Below are positions 1-11,823 of a stretch of 64,000 nt of DNA, in pieces. Both the position numbers and the translations under genes were made by a program. The DNA lies in NCBI RefSeq assembly GCF_963924675.1, contig NC_089224.1:69549464-69613463 (forward strand), written 5' to 3'. Source of the DNA: Phocoena phocoena. Lineage: Eukaryota; Chordata; Mammalia; Artiodactyla; Phocoenidae. The notes under the pieces are model-generated. The model made no database searches, was not told the DNA's origin, and was given only the letters and a program-made list of their open reading frames with translations. Each line of letters opens with the position of its first letter. Position 1 is the first letter of the stretch.

Positions 1-11
1 AGACATCCAGA

Positions 12-224
12 GGGCCTCCCTGGTGGCGCAGTGGTTGAGAGTCCGCCTGCCGATGCAGGGGACACGGGCTCGTGCCCCGGTCTGGGAAGATCCCACATGC
101 CAAAGAGCGGCTTGGCCCGTGAGCCATGGCCGCTGAGCCTGCACGTCCGGAGTCTGTGCTCCGCAACGGGAGAGGCCATAACAGTGAGAGGCCCGCGTAC
201 CGCAAAAAAAAAAAAAAAAAAAAA
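12..224 (+). mobile_element. CHR-2-type tRNA-derived SINE with target duplication
   Basis: Short interspersed element beginning at the GGGCCTCCCTGGTGGCGCAGTGG-like head (tRNA-derived pol III promoter region), with the typical middle (CCGATGCAGGGGACACGG) and an end GTACCGC followed by 22 adenines. An 11-bp direct repeat AGACATCCAGA flanks it at 1-11 and 225-235, a clean target-site duplication from L1-mediated insertion. The reading frame at 31-318 that covers it is an artefact of the GC-rich SINE. CHR-2 SINEs are known from cetaceans and relatives. Confidence 0.93.
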
Positions 225-235
225 AGACATCCAGA

Positions 236-850
236 ATAAAGGTCTGAACCTCACACGAGGAGGAAGTTTTGGGACCAAGAGGACTTACCTCCCAGACCTG
301 GAGCCACTAGGGAGGTGACAAAGCACAAGGAGTTTACATACGTATCTTGTTTGAATCCACTGTGGTTTCAGACATGGGTAGAAGCCAGCTTTGGATTCCA
401 CTTCTGACACCAAAAATGTTAACCGAAAAGGGCCGCAAATGGTAAAGAGGCAAAAAAGCAGTTTATTTGGGGTCTTAGAATTGCAATTTAGGGACCACAG
501 ATTCTGGAGGAACTCAGAATACTGTCCAACTGGTGGAAAATGGACAGTGGATTTTATAGGAAAAAGGGGAAGTTAATGCAAACTTACACAAGTTGTTTAC
601 CAAGAATTTGGATTGGAGGGTAAAACTGTTTTATGTATACAATTGGATTACGGCAAGCATCACATTCATTACTAGGAAAAAGTATGTTTTCTTTAGTGCA
701 GAAAAATCCAGTTCTCAACATTATCCTTTCCTTTTAGCAACTCAGTAACTATTTAGCAGTTTTAATTTAGAATGTTCAGTAAAAATCCAGCAAGGGCAGC
801 AAACATGGAGATTCTCAGGTCACATCTCAGCCATTCTTGACACAGTTCTT
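236..850. other. Unassigned intergenic DNA, possibly an old LTR-like repeat
   Basis: No gene is seen. The stretch from about 400 to 830 has the moderate GC and tone of an old dispersed repeat (a segment reading ACCACAGATTCTGGAGGAAC near 494), but I cannot name a family. Short open frames here show no coding features. Confidence 0.4.
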
Positions 851-888
851 TTCACAATATCAATACATAACATCCATCTACCTTACCT

Positions 889-978
889 ATCATATCTATC
901 TATCTATCTATCTATCTATCATCTATTGAGGGAGAGACAGAAAGAGAGATTGAGAGAGAGAGAGAGACAGACAGAGAA
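889..978. repeat. Compound microsatellite (TATC)n then (GA)n
   Basis: About eight TATC/CTAT units at 889-925 are followed by a purine (GA)n-rich run to 978. The GA part is also the start of an older repeat that continues to about 1400. It is likely polymorphic in length. Confidence 0.9.
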
Positions 979-1400
979 GAGAATTTACTATAAGGAATTG
1001 GTTCATGCAATTATGGAGGCTGAAAAGTCCCAAGATCTGCAGTTGGCAAGCAGGAGACCCAAGAGAGCCCATGGTATTATTCCAGTTCAAATCTGAAGAC
1101 CTGAGAACCAGGAAAGCTGATGGTGAAATTCCATTGTCAGTCTGAATCTGAAGACAAGGAAGGACTGATGTCCAAGCTCAGATAGACAGAGAGAAAGAAT
1201 TCTTTCTTACTCAGGCTTTTATTCTATTCAGGCCTTCTATGGATTGGATAAGGATTACCCACATTGAGGAGGACAATCTACCAATTAAAAGAATAATCTC
1301 ACCCAGAAACACTGTAACTCTATCCAGAATAATGTTTTATCAAATATCTGGATACCTTGTGGCCCAGTAAATTGACACATAAAATTAACCATCACTAATA
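979..1400 (+). repeat. Ancient mammalian interspersed repeat, family not named
   Basis: The text runs from TTTACTATAAGGAATTGG through GGCTGAAAAGTCCCAAGATC to an end near TTGACACATAAAATTAACCATCAC. I know this as a common dispersed repeat of mammalian genomes but cannot fix its class. It is diverged and has no coding content. Confidence 0.6.
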
Positions 1401-1854
1401 CTTTAGCATATTACAAAGGGAAACTATAAATTAAGTGTTCTTAGTCAAACAACAAAGGTGCTTCTATAAGAAATGTAGAAATACACAAGAAATCCTAGAA
1501 ATATAGTTTAATATTCTCCTTTTACCAATTAACAACCTGATGTATAGGGAGTATGGTTGACTTTCCCATGGTGACAAACATTAGCAAGAGCTAAAATATA
1601 GACTTTCTTAAACTAAGTATGTGAACTAAGTTAATCTATAAACACTAACTACACCTTCCAGAATTCACACTAAATGCAATCATAAAAAATTTCTTAGAGT
1701 AAAAACAATACAAAACAAAACCTTGAAATGGAGAGAGATTATTTATAAAGGAGTGTTTTAAGTAAAAATTGAGTGGCATGGGAGAATTACAGCATAAAAT
1801 ATCTAGTGTCAGTCTTAGTTCAAATTCCAACTATATACATTACTTTTACTTGTT
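1401..1854. other. Unassigned AT-rich DNA
   Basis: No gene, repeat family or regulatory structure could be identified in this AT-rich stretch. Confidence 0.5.
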
Positions 1855-2995
1855 TTCATTCATTGAGGTAAAATTTACATACAGTAAAATTCACCCTTTT
1901 AGGAGTACAATTCTATGATTTTTGGCAAACTTATTCAGTCATGTGATCTCCACCACAGCCAAGATATAACAAAAAGGTGGTTGCCAGAGGCGAAGGAGGT
2001 GAAGAGATCAGAGATATAGGTGAGGAAGATTAAGAGGTAGAAACTTCCAGTTACAAAATAAATGAGTCACCGGTAAGAAATGTACAGTGTGGGGAATATA
2101 GTCGACAATAATATAATATTTTGTATGGTGACAGGTGGTAACTAGACTTATTGTGGTGAACTTTTTGAAAGGTATAAGAAATATTGAATCATTATTTGTA
2201 CACCAGGAACTCATATAGTGTTGGAGGTCAATTACACTTCAAAAACAAAGAGACAAACAAACTCATAGAAAATGAGATCAGAGTTGGGGTACAAGGGGGG
2301 TGGTATTGGATAAAGGCAGTCAAAATAAACACTTCCAGTTATAAGACAAATAATTACTAGGGATGTTATGCACAACATGATAAGTATAATTAACACTGCT
2401 GTAAGTTATACATGAAAGTTATTAAGAGAGTAAATTCTGAGTTCTCATCATAAGAAAAATATTTTTTCTTTTTTCTTTTATTTTGTATCTATATGAGATA
2501 ATAGATGTTTACCAAACTTACTGTGGTAATCATTTCACAATATAAATCGAATCATTATGCTGTACACCTTAAACTTATACAATGCTGTATGTCAATTGTA
2601 TCTCAATAAATTTAAAAGGAAAAATAGATACACCAACCCTAGCCCCCAGCTATCATTTATGTTTTTTGTTCTCATAGTTTCACCTTTTCCAAAAATGTCA
2701 TCTAAATGGAAAACATACAACATATAGCCTATTAAATCTAGTTTACTTCACATAGCATAATCTTCTGAGATTAATGCATATTGTAAAATGTTTCAGTAGT
2801 CCATTCCCTTTACTGAATAGCATTCCTTTATATGGATATATTACAATGTGCTCACCCACTCACCAGCTGATGGGCATTTGAGTTGCCATGTACATGCTTT
2901 GGAATGGATAGATGTTTTCATTTCTTCTGGGTAAATATCTCCAATTTGCTTTGCTGTGTCATTACCCTTGATGTTGGTAGTACATAGACACCCCT
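1855..2995 (-). mobile_element. Old L1 3' end, antisense, split by a later insertion
   Basis: At 1855-1965 and again at about 2640-2995 the plus strand reads as the reverse complement of an old L1 3' region (ATTGAGGTAAAATTTACATACAGTAAA, then the end of ORF2 including the stretch around AGTCCATTCCCTTTACTGAATAGC). The two parts are collinear in the L1, so the middle (1966-2625) is a later insertion. Strongly diverged. Confidence 0.75.
1966..2625 (+). mobile_element. L1MA-like 3' UTR tail nested in antisense L1
   Basis: Two related blocks (ACTTCCAGTTACAAAATAAATGAG near 2044 and ACTTCCAGTTATAAGACAAATAA near 2332) lead to the characteristic old-L1 end: TGTGGTAATCATTTCACAATAT near 2522, TACACCTTAAACTTATACAATGC, ATCTCAATAAATTTAAAAGG. 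The repeat of the block suggests a tandem duplication within the 3' UTR or two fused tails. It sits in the antisense L1 described at 1855-2995. Confidence 0.75.
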
Positions 2996-3444
2996 TAATT
3001 TGTTAGAAACTCATGAAAATTTCCCTGGTTAGCAGGAAAATTGAAGCTAGTAAAGGCACAATAGAATGGATAAGATTAGCCAGATGCTGGGTTAACATAA
3101 ATGAAGAGATATCTGATGAAGGAAGAGCAGAGGCCATTGGAAAAGCCGATCTGGTTTAAGATAATACTCTGCTACTTTTCTGGAACTGAATTTACTAAAC
3201 AATAAAATGGAGGAAAAAATAATACCTACTTTAAAGATCTACTATAAGGATCAAAGAATTTAATATAAGAAAGGGTTATTTAAAATGTAAAATTTATTTT
3301 TGTTATTAAAGATAAGCTGGTTAAAAACATGATGCTAATAAGATTATGTTATTTCCAACATCTCAATCAAGATATATGGGTCAGTTTTGTCTTGAAAAAT
3401 TGCAATTTAATGTAATTATTCATGTAAAAACTCTAACCTAGCGT

Positions 3445-4025
3445 GTTATTTCATTTATTCAACAAATATTTACTGAGTACCTATTATGTGCCAAGAGACA
3501 CGCCATTAAATAAAATATACAAAACTCCTTGCTCCCTTAGAGCTTTTAGCCATTAAATACCCAAACTAAATAAACAAATTACTATGCTAGAATATAATAA
3601 GTTCTATTGAGAAAATGAAAGAACAGAGGGAGAATTCGGAGTGTTAAGAAGCAGCAGTGGATTATGATTCTTTTACCCGTGATAGGTTATGGCCCACTCA
3701 GGGTGGTCAGAAAATTCCTCTCTGTGATTGTGATACAACTGGAAATAATTGAGGGTATGAAGCATATAGGCAGCTGGAATAAGATCTATTTAGATAGAAG
3801 AATAGACAGGACTGAAGTGTGCCTGGCATATGAGAGGAAAATGAAGAGGGCAGTTGATCTGGAGAAGAGAAAGCAAGGGGACAAGAACTGTAAAGAGGTA
3901 AGAGATATGAGGGAGGGAGCAGGCATGCCCATCTAGGTCCTTTAAGCCACCATAAAGAGGGTTTTCACTTTTACCTTGGATTAGATGGAAAGCCAATGGA
4001 GCATTATTGAACAGAGGACTCACTT
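3445..4025 (+). repeat. Ancient mammalian interspersed repeat, class uncertain
   Basis: Begins CATTTATTCAACAAATATTTACTGAGTACC and TATTATGTGCCAAGAGACAC and runs to AGATGGAAAGCCAATGGAGC and ATTATTGAACAGAGG. I recognise this order of blocks as a widespread old mammalian repeat, heavily diverged. The frame at 3664-3936 (90 codons) lies wholly inside it and is not a gene. Confidence 0.55.
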
Positions 4026-4029
4026 CTTT

Positions 4030-4692
4030 TCCTGTGTGTTACTTTCCTATCATTGCTGTAATAAGTTACCAAAAACTTAGTGACATAAAATACGCAAATT
4101 TATTTTCTTACAGCTCTGGAAGTCAGAAGTCTGAAATAGATCCCACTGGTTAAACTCAATGCAGGGCTGTGTTCCTTCTGGAGGCTCAAGGGAGAATCTG
4201 TTAACTTGTCGTTTCAAGCTTTTAGAGACAGCATGCATTTTTTTGCTCATGGCCCCTTCCCTCATTTTCAGAGCCAGCAGTTAGCTTTTTTTTTTTTTCC
4301 ATTAAGTCCCTGAGTCTGTTTATGTTTTCTCAATTATTTCAATGGTGTTTATTTTTAGATTCCACCTAAAAGTGATATCATATAATATTGGCCTTTGTGT
4401 TTCTGATTACTTTACTTCATATGGTTTCTCTTCAGGTTTCTCTATGTGCCTGCAAATGGCATTATTTCATTCTTTTACATGGTGGAGTCATATACCATTG
4501 TGGACATGTATCACTAAAGGACCCTTTGATTACATTGACCCCACCCAGATACTCCAGGATAATCTCCCCATCTCAAGGTCCTTAATTCAATCACATTTAC
4601 AAAGTCCTGTTGGTCATTTAAGATAACATATTCACAGGTCCTGGGGATTGAGATGTAGACATCTTTAGGAGGCAATTTTTCTGCCTACCATA
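4030..4692 (+). repeat. Ancient repeat split by an antisense L1 piece
   Basis: Starts TTACTTTCCTATCATTGCTG and ends TCTGCCTACCATA, with the diagnostic inner blocks ACAGCTCTGGAAGTCAGAAG and AGGATAATCTCCCCATCTCAAGG. The family is not assigned. It is interrupted at 4287-4516 by an L1 fragment, and its two halves are otherwise in order. Confidence 0.6.
4287..4516 (-). mobile_element. 5'-truncated L1 3' end, antisense
   Basis: A T-run at 4287-4299 (reversed poly-A) is followed by the reverse complement of an L1 3' terminus: TTTTTAGATTCCACCTAAAAG, GTGATATCATATAATATTGG, GCAAATGGCATTATTTCATTC. It ends near TATCACTAAAGG, where the host repeat resumes. This is a typical 5'-truncated retroinsertion. 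Confidence 0.75.
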
Positions 4693-5164
4693 GTCTGTCA
4701 AGAGGTAGTGATGTTTTTGATGCTACTAAATGACAGCAGGGGACTGGAACGTTGAATAGAAAAACTGTGGCAATATTTATCCAACATTTAATGCTATGCA
4801 GGAAAAGGAGTATATTCTGCTCTGGACATGATACATTCACATTTGTGTTATAAGAATCCTCTTCAATGCAAAGAATGAAGGGAATCAATTTATCTAGATG
4901 TTCCAGCTTAAAAGAACTGGTATTTTTAAAAAGCCCAAATTCTAAATGACCCATCTCTGTGTTAACTAGGGTGTTTCTGATCCATGTGTTGATCTTACAG
5001 GCCATGTTATCCATAAGACGTGAGTGCACACAGGAAACAACTGATACCAGTGATCCTTTGACTTGCCTGCCATTTTAAGTAATTAGAGATTCTTTTATTT
5101 AAATCAGCGCTTTGTGAAGTTTGGTTAATTGATTCTGGCTTCTAGAATTTAAATCTTATTTTGG

Positions 5165-5208
5165 AAACCAAACCCAAACCAAACCAAACCAAACTAAAAC
5201 AAACTGAA
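5165..5208. repeat. (AAACC)n microsatellite
   Basis: Imperfect tandem AAACC/AAACCC units, about eight copies, at the edge of otherwise unassigned DNA. Confidence 0.85.
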
Positions 5209-5364
5209 ATTGAGAGCTATAAGCTGAGAACCAAATCCTGGGCCATGGTGACCCAATGAATTTAGGGATGAACTATAAGACTCTATCAGGGAGCAAATCA
5301 TCTGATTTCCATATATCTGATAATTCACTCAATTTTAGTGCCTCTCACTTAACAGCAAACACAG

Positions 5365-5505
5365 AGACAATAATAATAGCTATTATGTACTAAGCACTTG
5401 AGTGCCACCACAGTATTAAATGCTGTCCATGTATTATATTTCATTGCAATCCTTTGATATAGGTACTCATAATAGCCTCATTTTACACATGAAAAATCTG
5501 AGACA
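5365..5505 (-). repeat. MIR SINE fragment, antisense
   Basis: The plus strand reads AATAATAGCTATTATGTACTAAGC through GCCTCATTTTACACATGAAAAATCTGAG, the reverse complement of the conserved MIR core and 3' part. About 25-30 percent divergence by eye, as expected of this old mammalian element. Confidence 0.75.
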
Positions 5506-5509
5506 GACT

Positions 5510-6112
5510 CTAAAAAACCTCACTAAGTTTACAGAGTTTAATATTAAATGTATTAAGATGACAGAAAAATAAATCATGCCCTTGAGAAGAAATTTTCATA
5601 TATGGAAATACCCAGCACACCAAAATATTCTGTTTTAATATCAAAGATTAGGTAATACAAATATAATTTACACAATTACGTTATGACTAGTGTTAATATT
5701 GGAGGTATATATCTACATCTATATATAATTAAACCTGAGTATGAAAACACACATGCAGTATAATAACCAAATTAATGATGAATACTCACTATTTGAGACT
5801 AAAGAGTTTCCCATTTTCATTTACTTTGTATTGAAATTGATTGGATTTAAGTTCAAAAATAACTTTATTTTACATTTATCCCCAGTTGAAAGGAACAGAA
5901 TAACACTTGGCAGCTATATACTTTTTTCTCTTTCAATGCTTATAGAAAAAAAAAAAGACTAGTGTTTTTTGTTTGTTTGTTATTACCACCAAAACATGCT
6001 CCATGCTGATATCCTAATAGTGATCATTTATAATATGTTTGTAGAGCTAATTAGAAGAGAAGGAATGCTAAAGACTTGATTTCTATAAAAATAATACAAC
6101 TATAAGAAACCT
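5510..6112. other. Unassigned AT-rich DNA upstream of L1-A
   Basis: No gene or clear repeat is visible. The frame at 5741-5962 (73 codons) has no recognisable features. Confidence 0.5.
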
Positions 6113-7057
6113 TCGGGAGACTTTCAAGATGGCAGAGGAGTAAGACGTGGAGATCACCTTCCTCCCCACAAATACATCAGAAATACATATACATACAAAT
6201 ACAACTCCTACAGAACACCTACTGAACGCTGGCAGAAGACCTCAGACTTCCCAAAGGATATATATATTTTTTTCCTTTTTCTCTTTTTGTGAGTGTGTAT
6301 GTGAATGCTTCTTTGTGCGATTTTCTCTGAATAGCTTTGCTTTCACCATTTGTCCTAGGGCTCTGTCTGTCTGTTTTCTTAGCATAGTTTTTAGTGCTTG
6401 TTATCACTGGTGGTGCTATTTATTGGTTTGGTTGCTCTCTTCTTTCTTTCTTTTTATGACTTTTTAATTTTTTATTGTTATTAATTTTTTTTATTTTAAT
6501 AACTTTATTACTATATTTTTTCTTTCTTTCTTTCTTTTTTCTCCCTTTTCTTCTGAACTGTGTGGCTGACAGGGTCTTGGTGTTCCAGCTGGGTGTCAGG
6601 CCTGTGCCTCTGAGGTGGTAGAGCCGAGTTCAGGACATTGGTCCACCAGAGACCTCCCAGCTCCATGCAGTAACAAATGGCCAAAGCTCTCCCAGAGATC
6701 TCCATTTCAATGCTAAGACCCATTTCCACTCAACAACCAGCAAGCTACAGTGCTGGACACCCTATGCCAAACAACTAGCAAGACAGGAACACAACCCCAC
6801 CCATCAGCAGAGAGAATGCCTAAAATCATAATAAGGTCACAGACACCACAAAACACACCACTGGATGTGGCCATGCCCATCAGAAAGACAAGATCCAGCC
6901 TCAACCACCAGTACAGAGGCACCAGTCGCCTCTACCAGGAAGCCTACATGACCCACTGAACCAAACTTAGACACTGGGGGCAGATACCAAAACAAAACGG
7001 GAACTATGAACCTGCAGCTTGCGAAAAGGAGACCCCAAACACAGTAAGTTAAGCAAA
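6113..7057 (+). promoter_or_regulatory. L1-A 5' UTR, internally deleted
   Basis: The first 45 bases hold CAAGATGGC (6125-6133), matching the YY1-type site that positions L1 transcription in other mammals. Sequence then follows the L1-C 5' UTR to about 6256 and resumes about 980 bp further along the L1-C map (AGTTTTTAGTGCTTGTTATC near 6389). Pyrimidine-rich runs occupy 6260-6545. The segment from 6550 to 7057 is collinear with L1-C 21720-22227. Confidence 0.8.
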
Positions 7058-7950
7058 ATGAGAAGACAGAGAAACACACAGGAGATGAAGGAGCAAGGCA
7101 AAAACCCACCAGACCAAACAACTGAGGAGGAAATAGGCAGTCTACCTAAAAAAGAATTCAGAGTAATGATAGTAAAGATGATCCAAAATCTTTGGAAGTA
7201 GAATAGAGAAAATAAAAGAAATGTTTAACAAGGAACTAGAAGAACTAAAGAGCAAACAAACAATGATGAACAACACAATAAATGAAATTAAAAATTCTCT
7301 AGAAGGAATCAATAGCAGAATAACTGAGGCAGAAGAACAGATAAGTGACCTGGAAGATAAAATAGTGGAAATAACTACCAAAGAGCAGAACAAATAAAAA
7401 AAGGATGAAAAGATTGAGAATAGTCTCAGAGACCTCTGGGACAACTATAACACACCAACATTAAATTATAGGCGTCCCAGAAGAAGAAGAGTAAAACACA
7501 GGGACTGAGAAAATATTTGAAGAGATTATAGTTGAAAACTTCCCTAACATGGGAAAGGAAATAGTCAATCAAGTCCAGGAAGTGCAGAAAGTCCCATACA
7601 GGATAAATCCAAGGAGAAACACGACAAGACACACATTAATCAAACTATCAAAAATTAAGTGCAAAGAAAAAATATGAAAAGCAGCAAGGAAAAAAAACCA
7701 AATAACATACAAGGGAATCCCCACAAGAGTAACAGCTGATCTTTCAGCAGAAACTCTGCAAGCCAGAAAGGAGTGGCAGGACATATTTAAAGTGATGAAA
7801 GGGAAAAACCTACAACCAAGATTACTCTACCCAGCAAGGATCTCATTCAGATTCAATGGAGAAATTAAAAGATTTACAGACAACCAAAATTTAAGGGAAT
7901 TCAGCACCACCAAACCAGCTCTACAACCAATGCTAAAGGAACTTCTCTAG
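7058..7950 (+). pseudogene. L1-A ORF1 (RNA-binding chaperone), broken
   Basis: ORF1 encodes the trimeric coiled-coil nucleic-acid chaperone that coats L1 RNA. The start MRRQRNTQEMKEQG is intact, but an extra T in the codons for QNLW gives a TAG at 7199-7201 after 48 codons. Further frame changes follow, and an in-frame TAA replaces sense at about 7393. The conserved C-terminal block (AETLQARKEWQ..., YPARISFRF) is readable at 7745-7950 in another frame, ending in TAG at 7948. The coiled-coil segment lacks the eight-residue unit seen in L1-D. Confidence 0.88.
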
Positions 7951-8008
7951 GCAGGAAACACAAGAGAAGGAAAAGACCTACAATAATAAATCCAAAACAA
8001 TTAAGAAA

Positions 8009-11000
8009 ATGGGAATAAGAACAGAGATATTGATAACTACCTTAAATGTAAAAGGATTAAATGCTCCAACCATAAGACACAGACTGACTGAATGGATACA
8101 AAAACAACACACGTATATATCCTGTCTACAAGAGACCCATTTCAGACCAAGGGACACATACAGACTGAAAGTGAGGGGATGGAAAAAGATATTCCATGCA
8201 AATGGAAATCAAAAGAGAGCTGGAGTAGCAATTCTCATATCATATCAGACAAAAGAGACTTTAAAATAAAGACTATTACAAGAGACAAAGAAGGATACTA
8301 TATAATGTTCAAGGGATCAATCCAAGAACAAAATATAAAAATTGTAAATATTTATGCAACCAACATAGGCACATATCAATACATAAGGCAAAGGCTAACA
8401 GCTACAAAAGGGGAAATGGACAGTAACACAATCATAGTAGGGGACTTTTAACACCCCAGTTTCACCAAAGGATAGATAATCCAAAATGAAAATAAATAAG
8501 GAAACACAGCTTTAAATGACACATTAAACAAGATGGACTTGATTGATATTTATAGGACATTCCATCCAAAAACAACAGAATACACTTTCCTTTCAAGTGC
8601 TCATGGAACATTCTCTAGGATAGATCGTATCTTGGATCACAAATCAAGCCTTGGTAAATTTAAGAAAATTGAAATCGTATCAAGTACCTTTTCAAACCAC
8701 AATGCTATGACACTAGATATCAATTCCAAGAAAAAAATCTGTAAAAAATACAAACACATGGAGTCTAAACAATACACTACTAAATAACCAAGAGATCACT
8801 GAAGAAATCAAAGAGGAAATAAAAAAAATCTAGAAACAACTGACAATGAAAACACGATGACCCAAAACCTATGGGATGCAGCAAAAGTAGTTCTAAGTGG
8901 TGAGTTTATAGCAATACAATCCTACCCCAAGAAACAAGAAAAATCTCAAACAACCTAACCTTACACCTAAAACAGTTAGAGAAAGAAGAACAAAAAACCC
9001 CAAAGTTAGCAGAAGGAAAGAAATCATAAAGATCAGATCAGAAATAAATGAAAAAGAAATGAAGGAAACAATAGCAAAGATGAATAAAACTAAAAGCTGG
9101 TTCTTTGAGAAGATAAAAATATTTGATAAGCCATTAGCCAGACTCATCAAGAAAAAAAGGGAGAAGACTCAAATCAATAGAATTAGAAATGAAAAAGGAG
9201 AAGTAACAATTGACACTGCAGAAATACAAAGGATCATGAGAGATTACCACAAGGAACTCTATGCCAATAAAATGGACAACCTGGAAGACATGGACAAATT
9301 CTTAGAAAAGCACAACCTTCCCATACTGAACCAGGAAGAAATAGAAAATATAAACAGACCAATCACAAGCACTGAAATTGAGACTGTGATGAAAAATCTT
9401 CCAAAAAACAAAAGCCCAGGACCAGATGCCTTCACAGGCGAATTCTATCAAACATTTAGAGAAGAGCTAATATCTATCCTTCTCAAACTCTTCCAAAATA
9501 CAGCACAGGGACAAATTGTCCCAAACTCATTCTAGGAGGCCACCATCACCATGATACCAAAACCAGACAAAGATGTCACAAAGAAAGAAAACTACAGGCC
9601 AATATCAATGATGAACATAGATGGAAAAATCCTCAACAAAATACTAGCAAACAGAATCCAACAGCACATTAAAAGGATCATACACAAAGAAAAAGTGGAG
9701 TTTATTCCAGGAATGCAAGGATTCTTCAATATATGCAAATCAATTAATGTGATAAACCATATTAACAAACTGAAGGAGAAAAACCATATGATAATTTCAA
9801 TAGATGCAGAAAAAGCTTTCCACAAAATTCAACACACTTTATGATAAAAACCTTCCAGAAAGTAGGCATAGAGGGAACTTATCTCAACATAACAAAGGCC
9901 ATATATGACAAACCCACAGCCAACATCGTTCTCAATGGTGAAAAACTGAAACCATTTCCTCTAAGATCAGGAACAAGACGAGGTTGTCCACTCTCACCAT
10001 TCTTATTCTACATAGTTTTGGAAGTTTTACCCACAGCAATCAGAGAAGAAACAGAAATAAAAGGAATCCAAATTGGAAAAGAAAAGTAGAGCTGTCACTG
10101 TTTGCAGATGACATGATACTATAAATAGAGAATCCTAAAGATGTTACCAGAAAACTACTAGAGCTAATCAAGAATTTGGTAAAGTAGCAAGATACAAATT
10201 TAATGCACAGAAATCTCTTGCATTCTTATACACTGACATTGAAATATCTGAAACAGAAATGAAGATAACAATCCCATCCACCATTGCAACACAAAGAATA
10301 AAATACCTAGGGATAAACCTATCTAAGGAGACAAAAGACCTATATGCAGAAAACTATAAGACAATGATGAAACAAATTAAAGATGATACAAACAGCTGGA
10401 GAGATATACTATGTTCTCAGATTGGAAGAATTAACATTGTAAAAATGACTACACTACTCAAAGCAATCTACAGATTCAATGCAATCCCTATCAAACTACC
10501 AATGGCATTTTTCACAGAACTAGAACAAAAAATTACACATTTTGTATGGAAAAACAAAAGACCCCGAATAGCCAAAGCAATCTTGAGAAAGAAAAATGGA
10601 GCCTGAGGAATGAGACTCCCAGACTTCAGACTCCACTACAAAGCTACAGTAATCAAGAGAGTATGGTACTGACAAAAAAACAGAAATATAGATCAATCGA
10701 ACAGGATAGAAAGCAAAGAGATAAACCCACACACATAAGGTCACCTTATCTTTGATATGGAAGGCAAGAATATACAATGGAGAAAAGACAGCTTCTTCAA
10801 TAAGTGGTGCTGGGAAAACTTGACAGCTACATGTAAAAGAACGAAATTAGAACACTCCCTAACACTGTATACAAAAATAAACTCAAAATGGAGTAAAGAC
10901 CTAAATGTAAGGCCAGACACTATAAAACTCTTAGAGGAAAACACAGGCAGAACACTCTATGACATAAATCACAGCAAGATCCTTTTTGACACACCTCCTA

Positions 11001-11823
11001 GAGAAATGGAAATAAAACCAAAACTAAACAAATGGGACTTAATGAGACTTAAAAGTTTTTGTACAGCAAAGGAAACTAAAAACGGACGAACAGACAACCC
11101 TCAGAATGGGAGAAAATATTTGCAAATGAAGCAACTGACAAAGAATTAATCTCCAAAATTTACAATCAGCTCATGCAGCTCAATATCAAATAAACAAACA
11201 ACCCAATCCAAAAATGGGCAGAAGACCTAAATAGACATTTCTCCAAAGATATACAGATTGCCAAAAAGCACATGAAAGGATGCTCAACATCACTGATCAT
11301 TAGAGAAATGCAAATCAAAGCTACAATGAGGTATCACATTACACCAGTCAGAATGGCCATCATCAGAAAGTCTACAAACCATAAATGCTGGAGAGGGTGT
11401 GGAGAAAAAGGAACCCTCTTGCACTGTTGGTGGGAATGTAAATTGATACAGCCACTATGGAGAACAGTATGGAGGTTCCTTAAAAAACTAAATTTAGAAC
11501 TACCATACGACCCAGCCATCCCACTACTGGTCATATACCCTGAGAAAACCATAATTCAAAATGAGTCATGTACCACAATATTCATTGCAGCTCTATTTAC
11601 AATAGCCAGGACATGGAACTAACCTAAGTGCCCATCGACAGATAAATGGATAAAGAAGATGTCGCACGCATATACAATGGAATATTACTCAACCATAAAA
11701 AGAAACGAAATTGAGTTATTTGTAGTGAGGTGGATGGACCTAGAGTCTGTCATACAGAGTGAAGTAAGTCAGAAAGAGAAAAACAAATACTGTATGCTAA
11801 GACATATATATGGAATCTATTAA
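8009..11823 (+). pseudogene. L1-A ORF2 (endonuclease/reverse transcriptase), broken
   Basis: Remains of the L1 ORF2 protein: AP-type endonuclease (TTLNVKGLNAP, QETHFRPRD, 8009-8700), reverse transcriptase (about 9380-10600, FADD catalytic motif at 10101-10112), and the C-terminal Cys motif ([18 protein letters not shown], near 11386). At least nine breaks are visible, among them TAA at 8449 after a T insertion in GDFN, TAG at 9533, a frameshift at 9840, TAG at 10087 and TAA at 11621 replacing a glutamine codon found in L1-B. It cannot make a working enzyme. Confidence 0.92.

Noticed and set aside
31..318. 95-codon frame over the first SINE, with similar frames at 12199-12381 and 52264-52482
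   Set aside because: The frames run through the SINE body and its A-tail in several SINE copies. They reflect SINE composition and are not a protein family.
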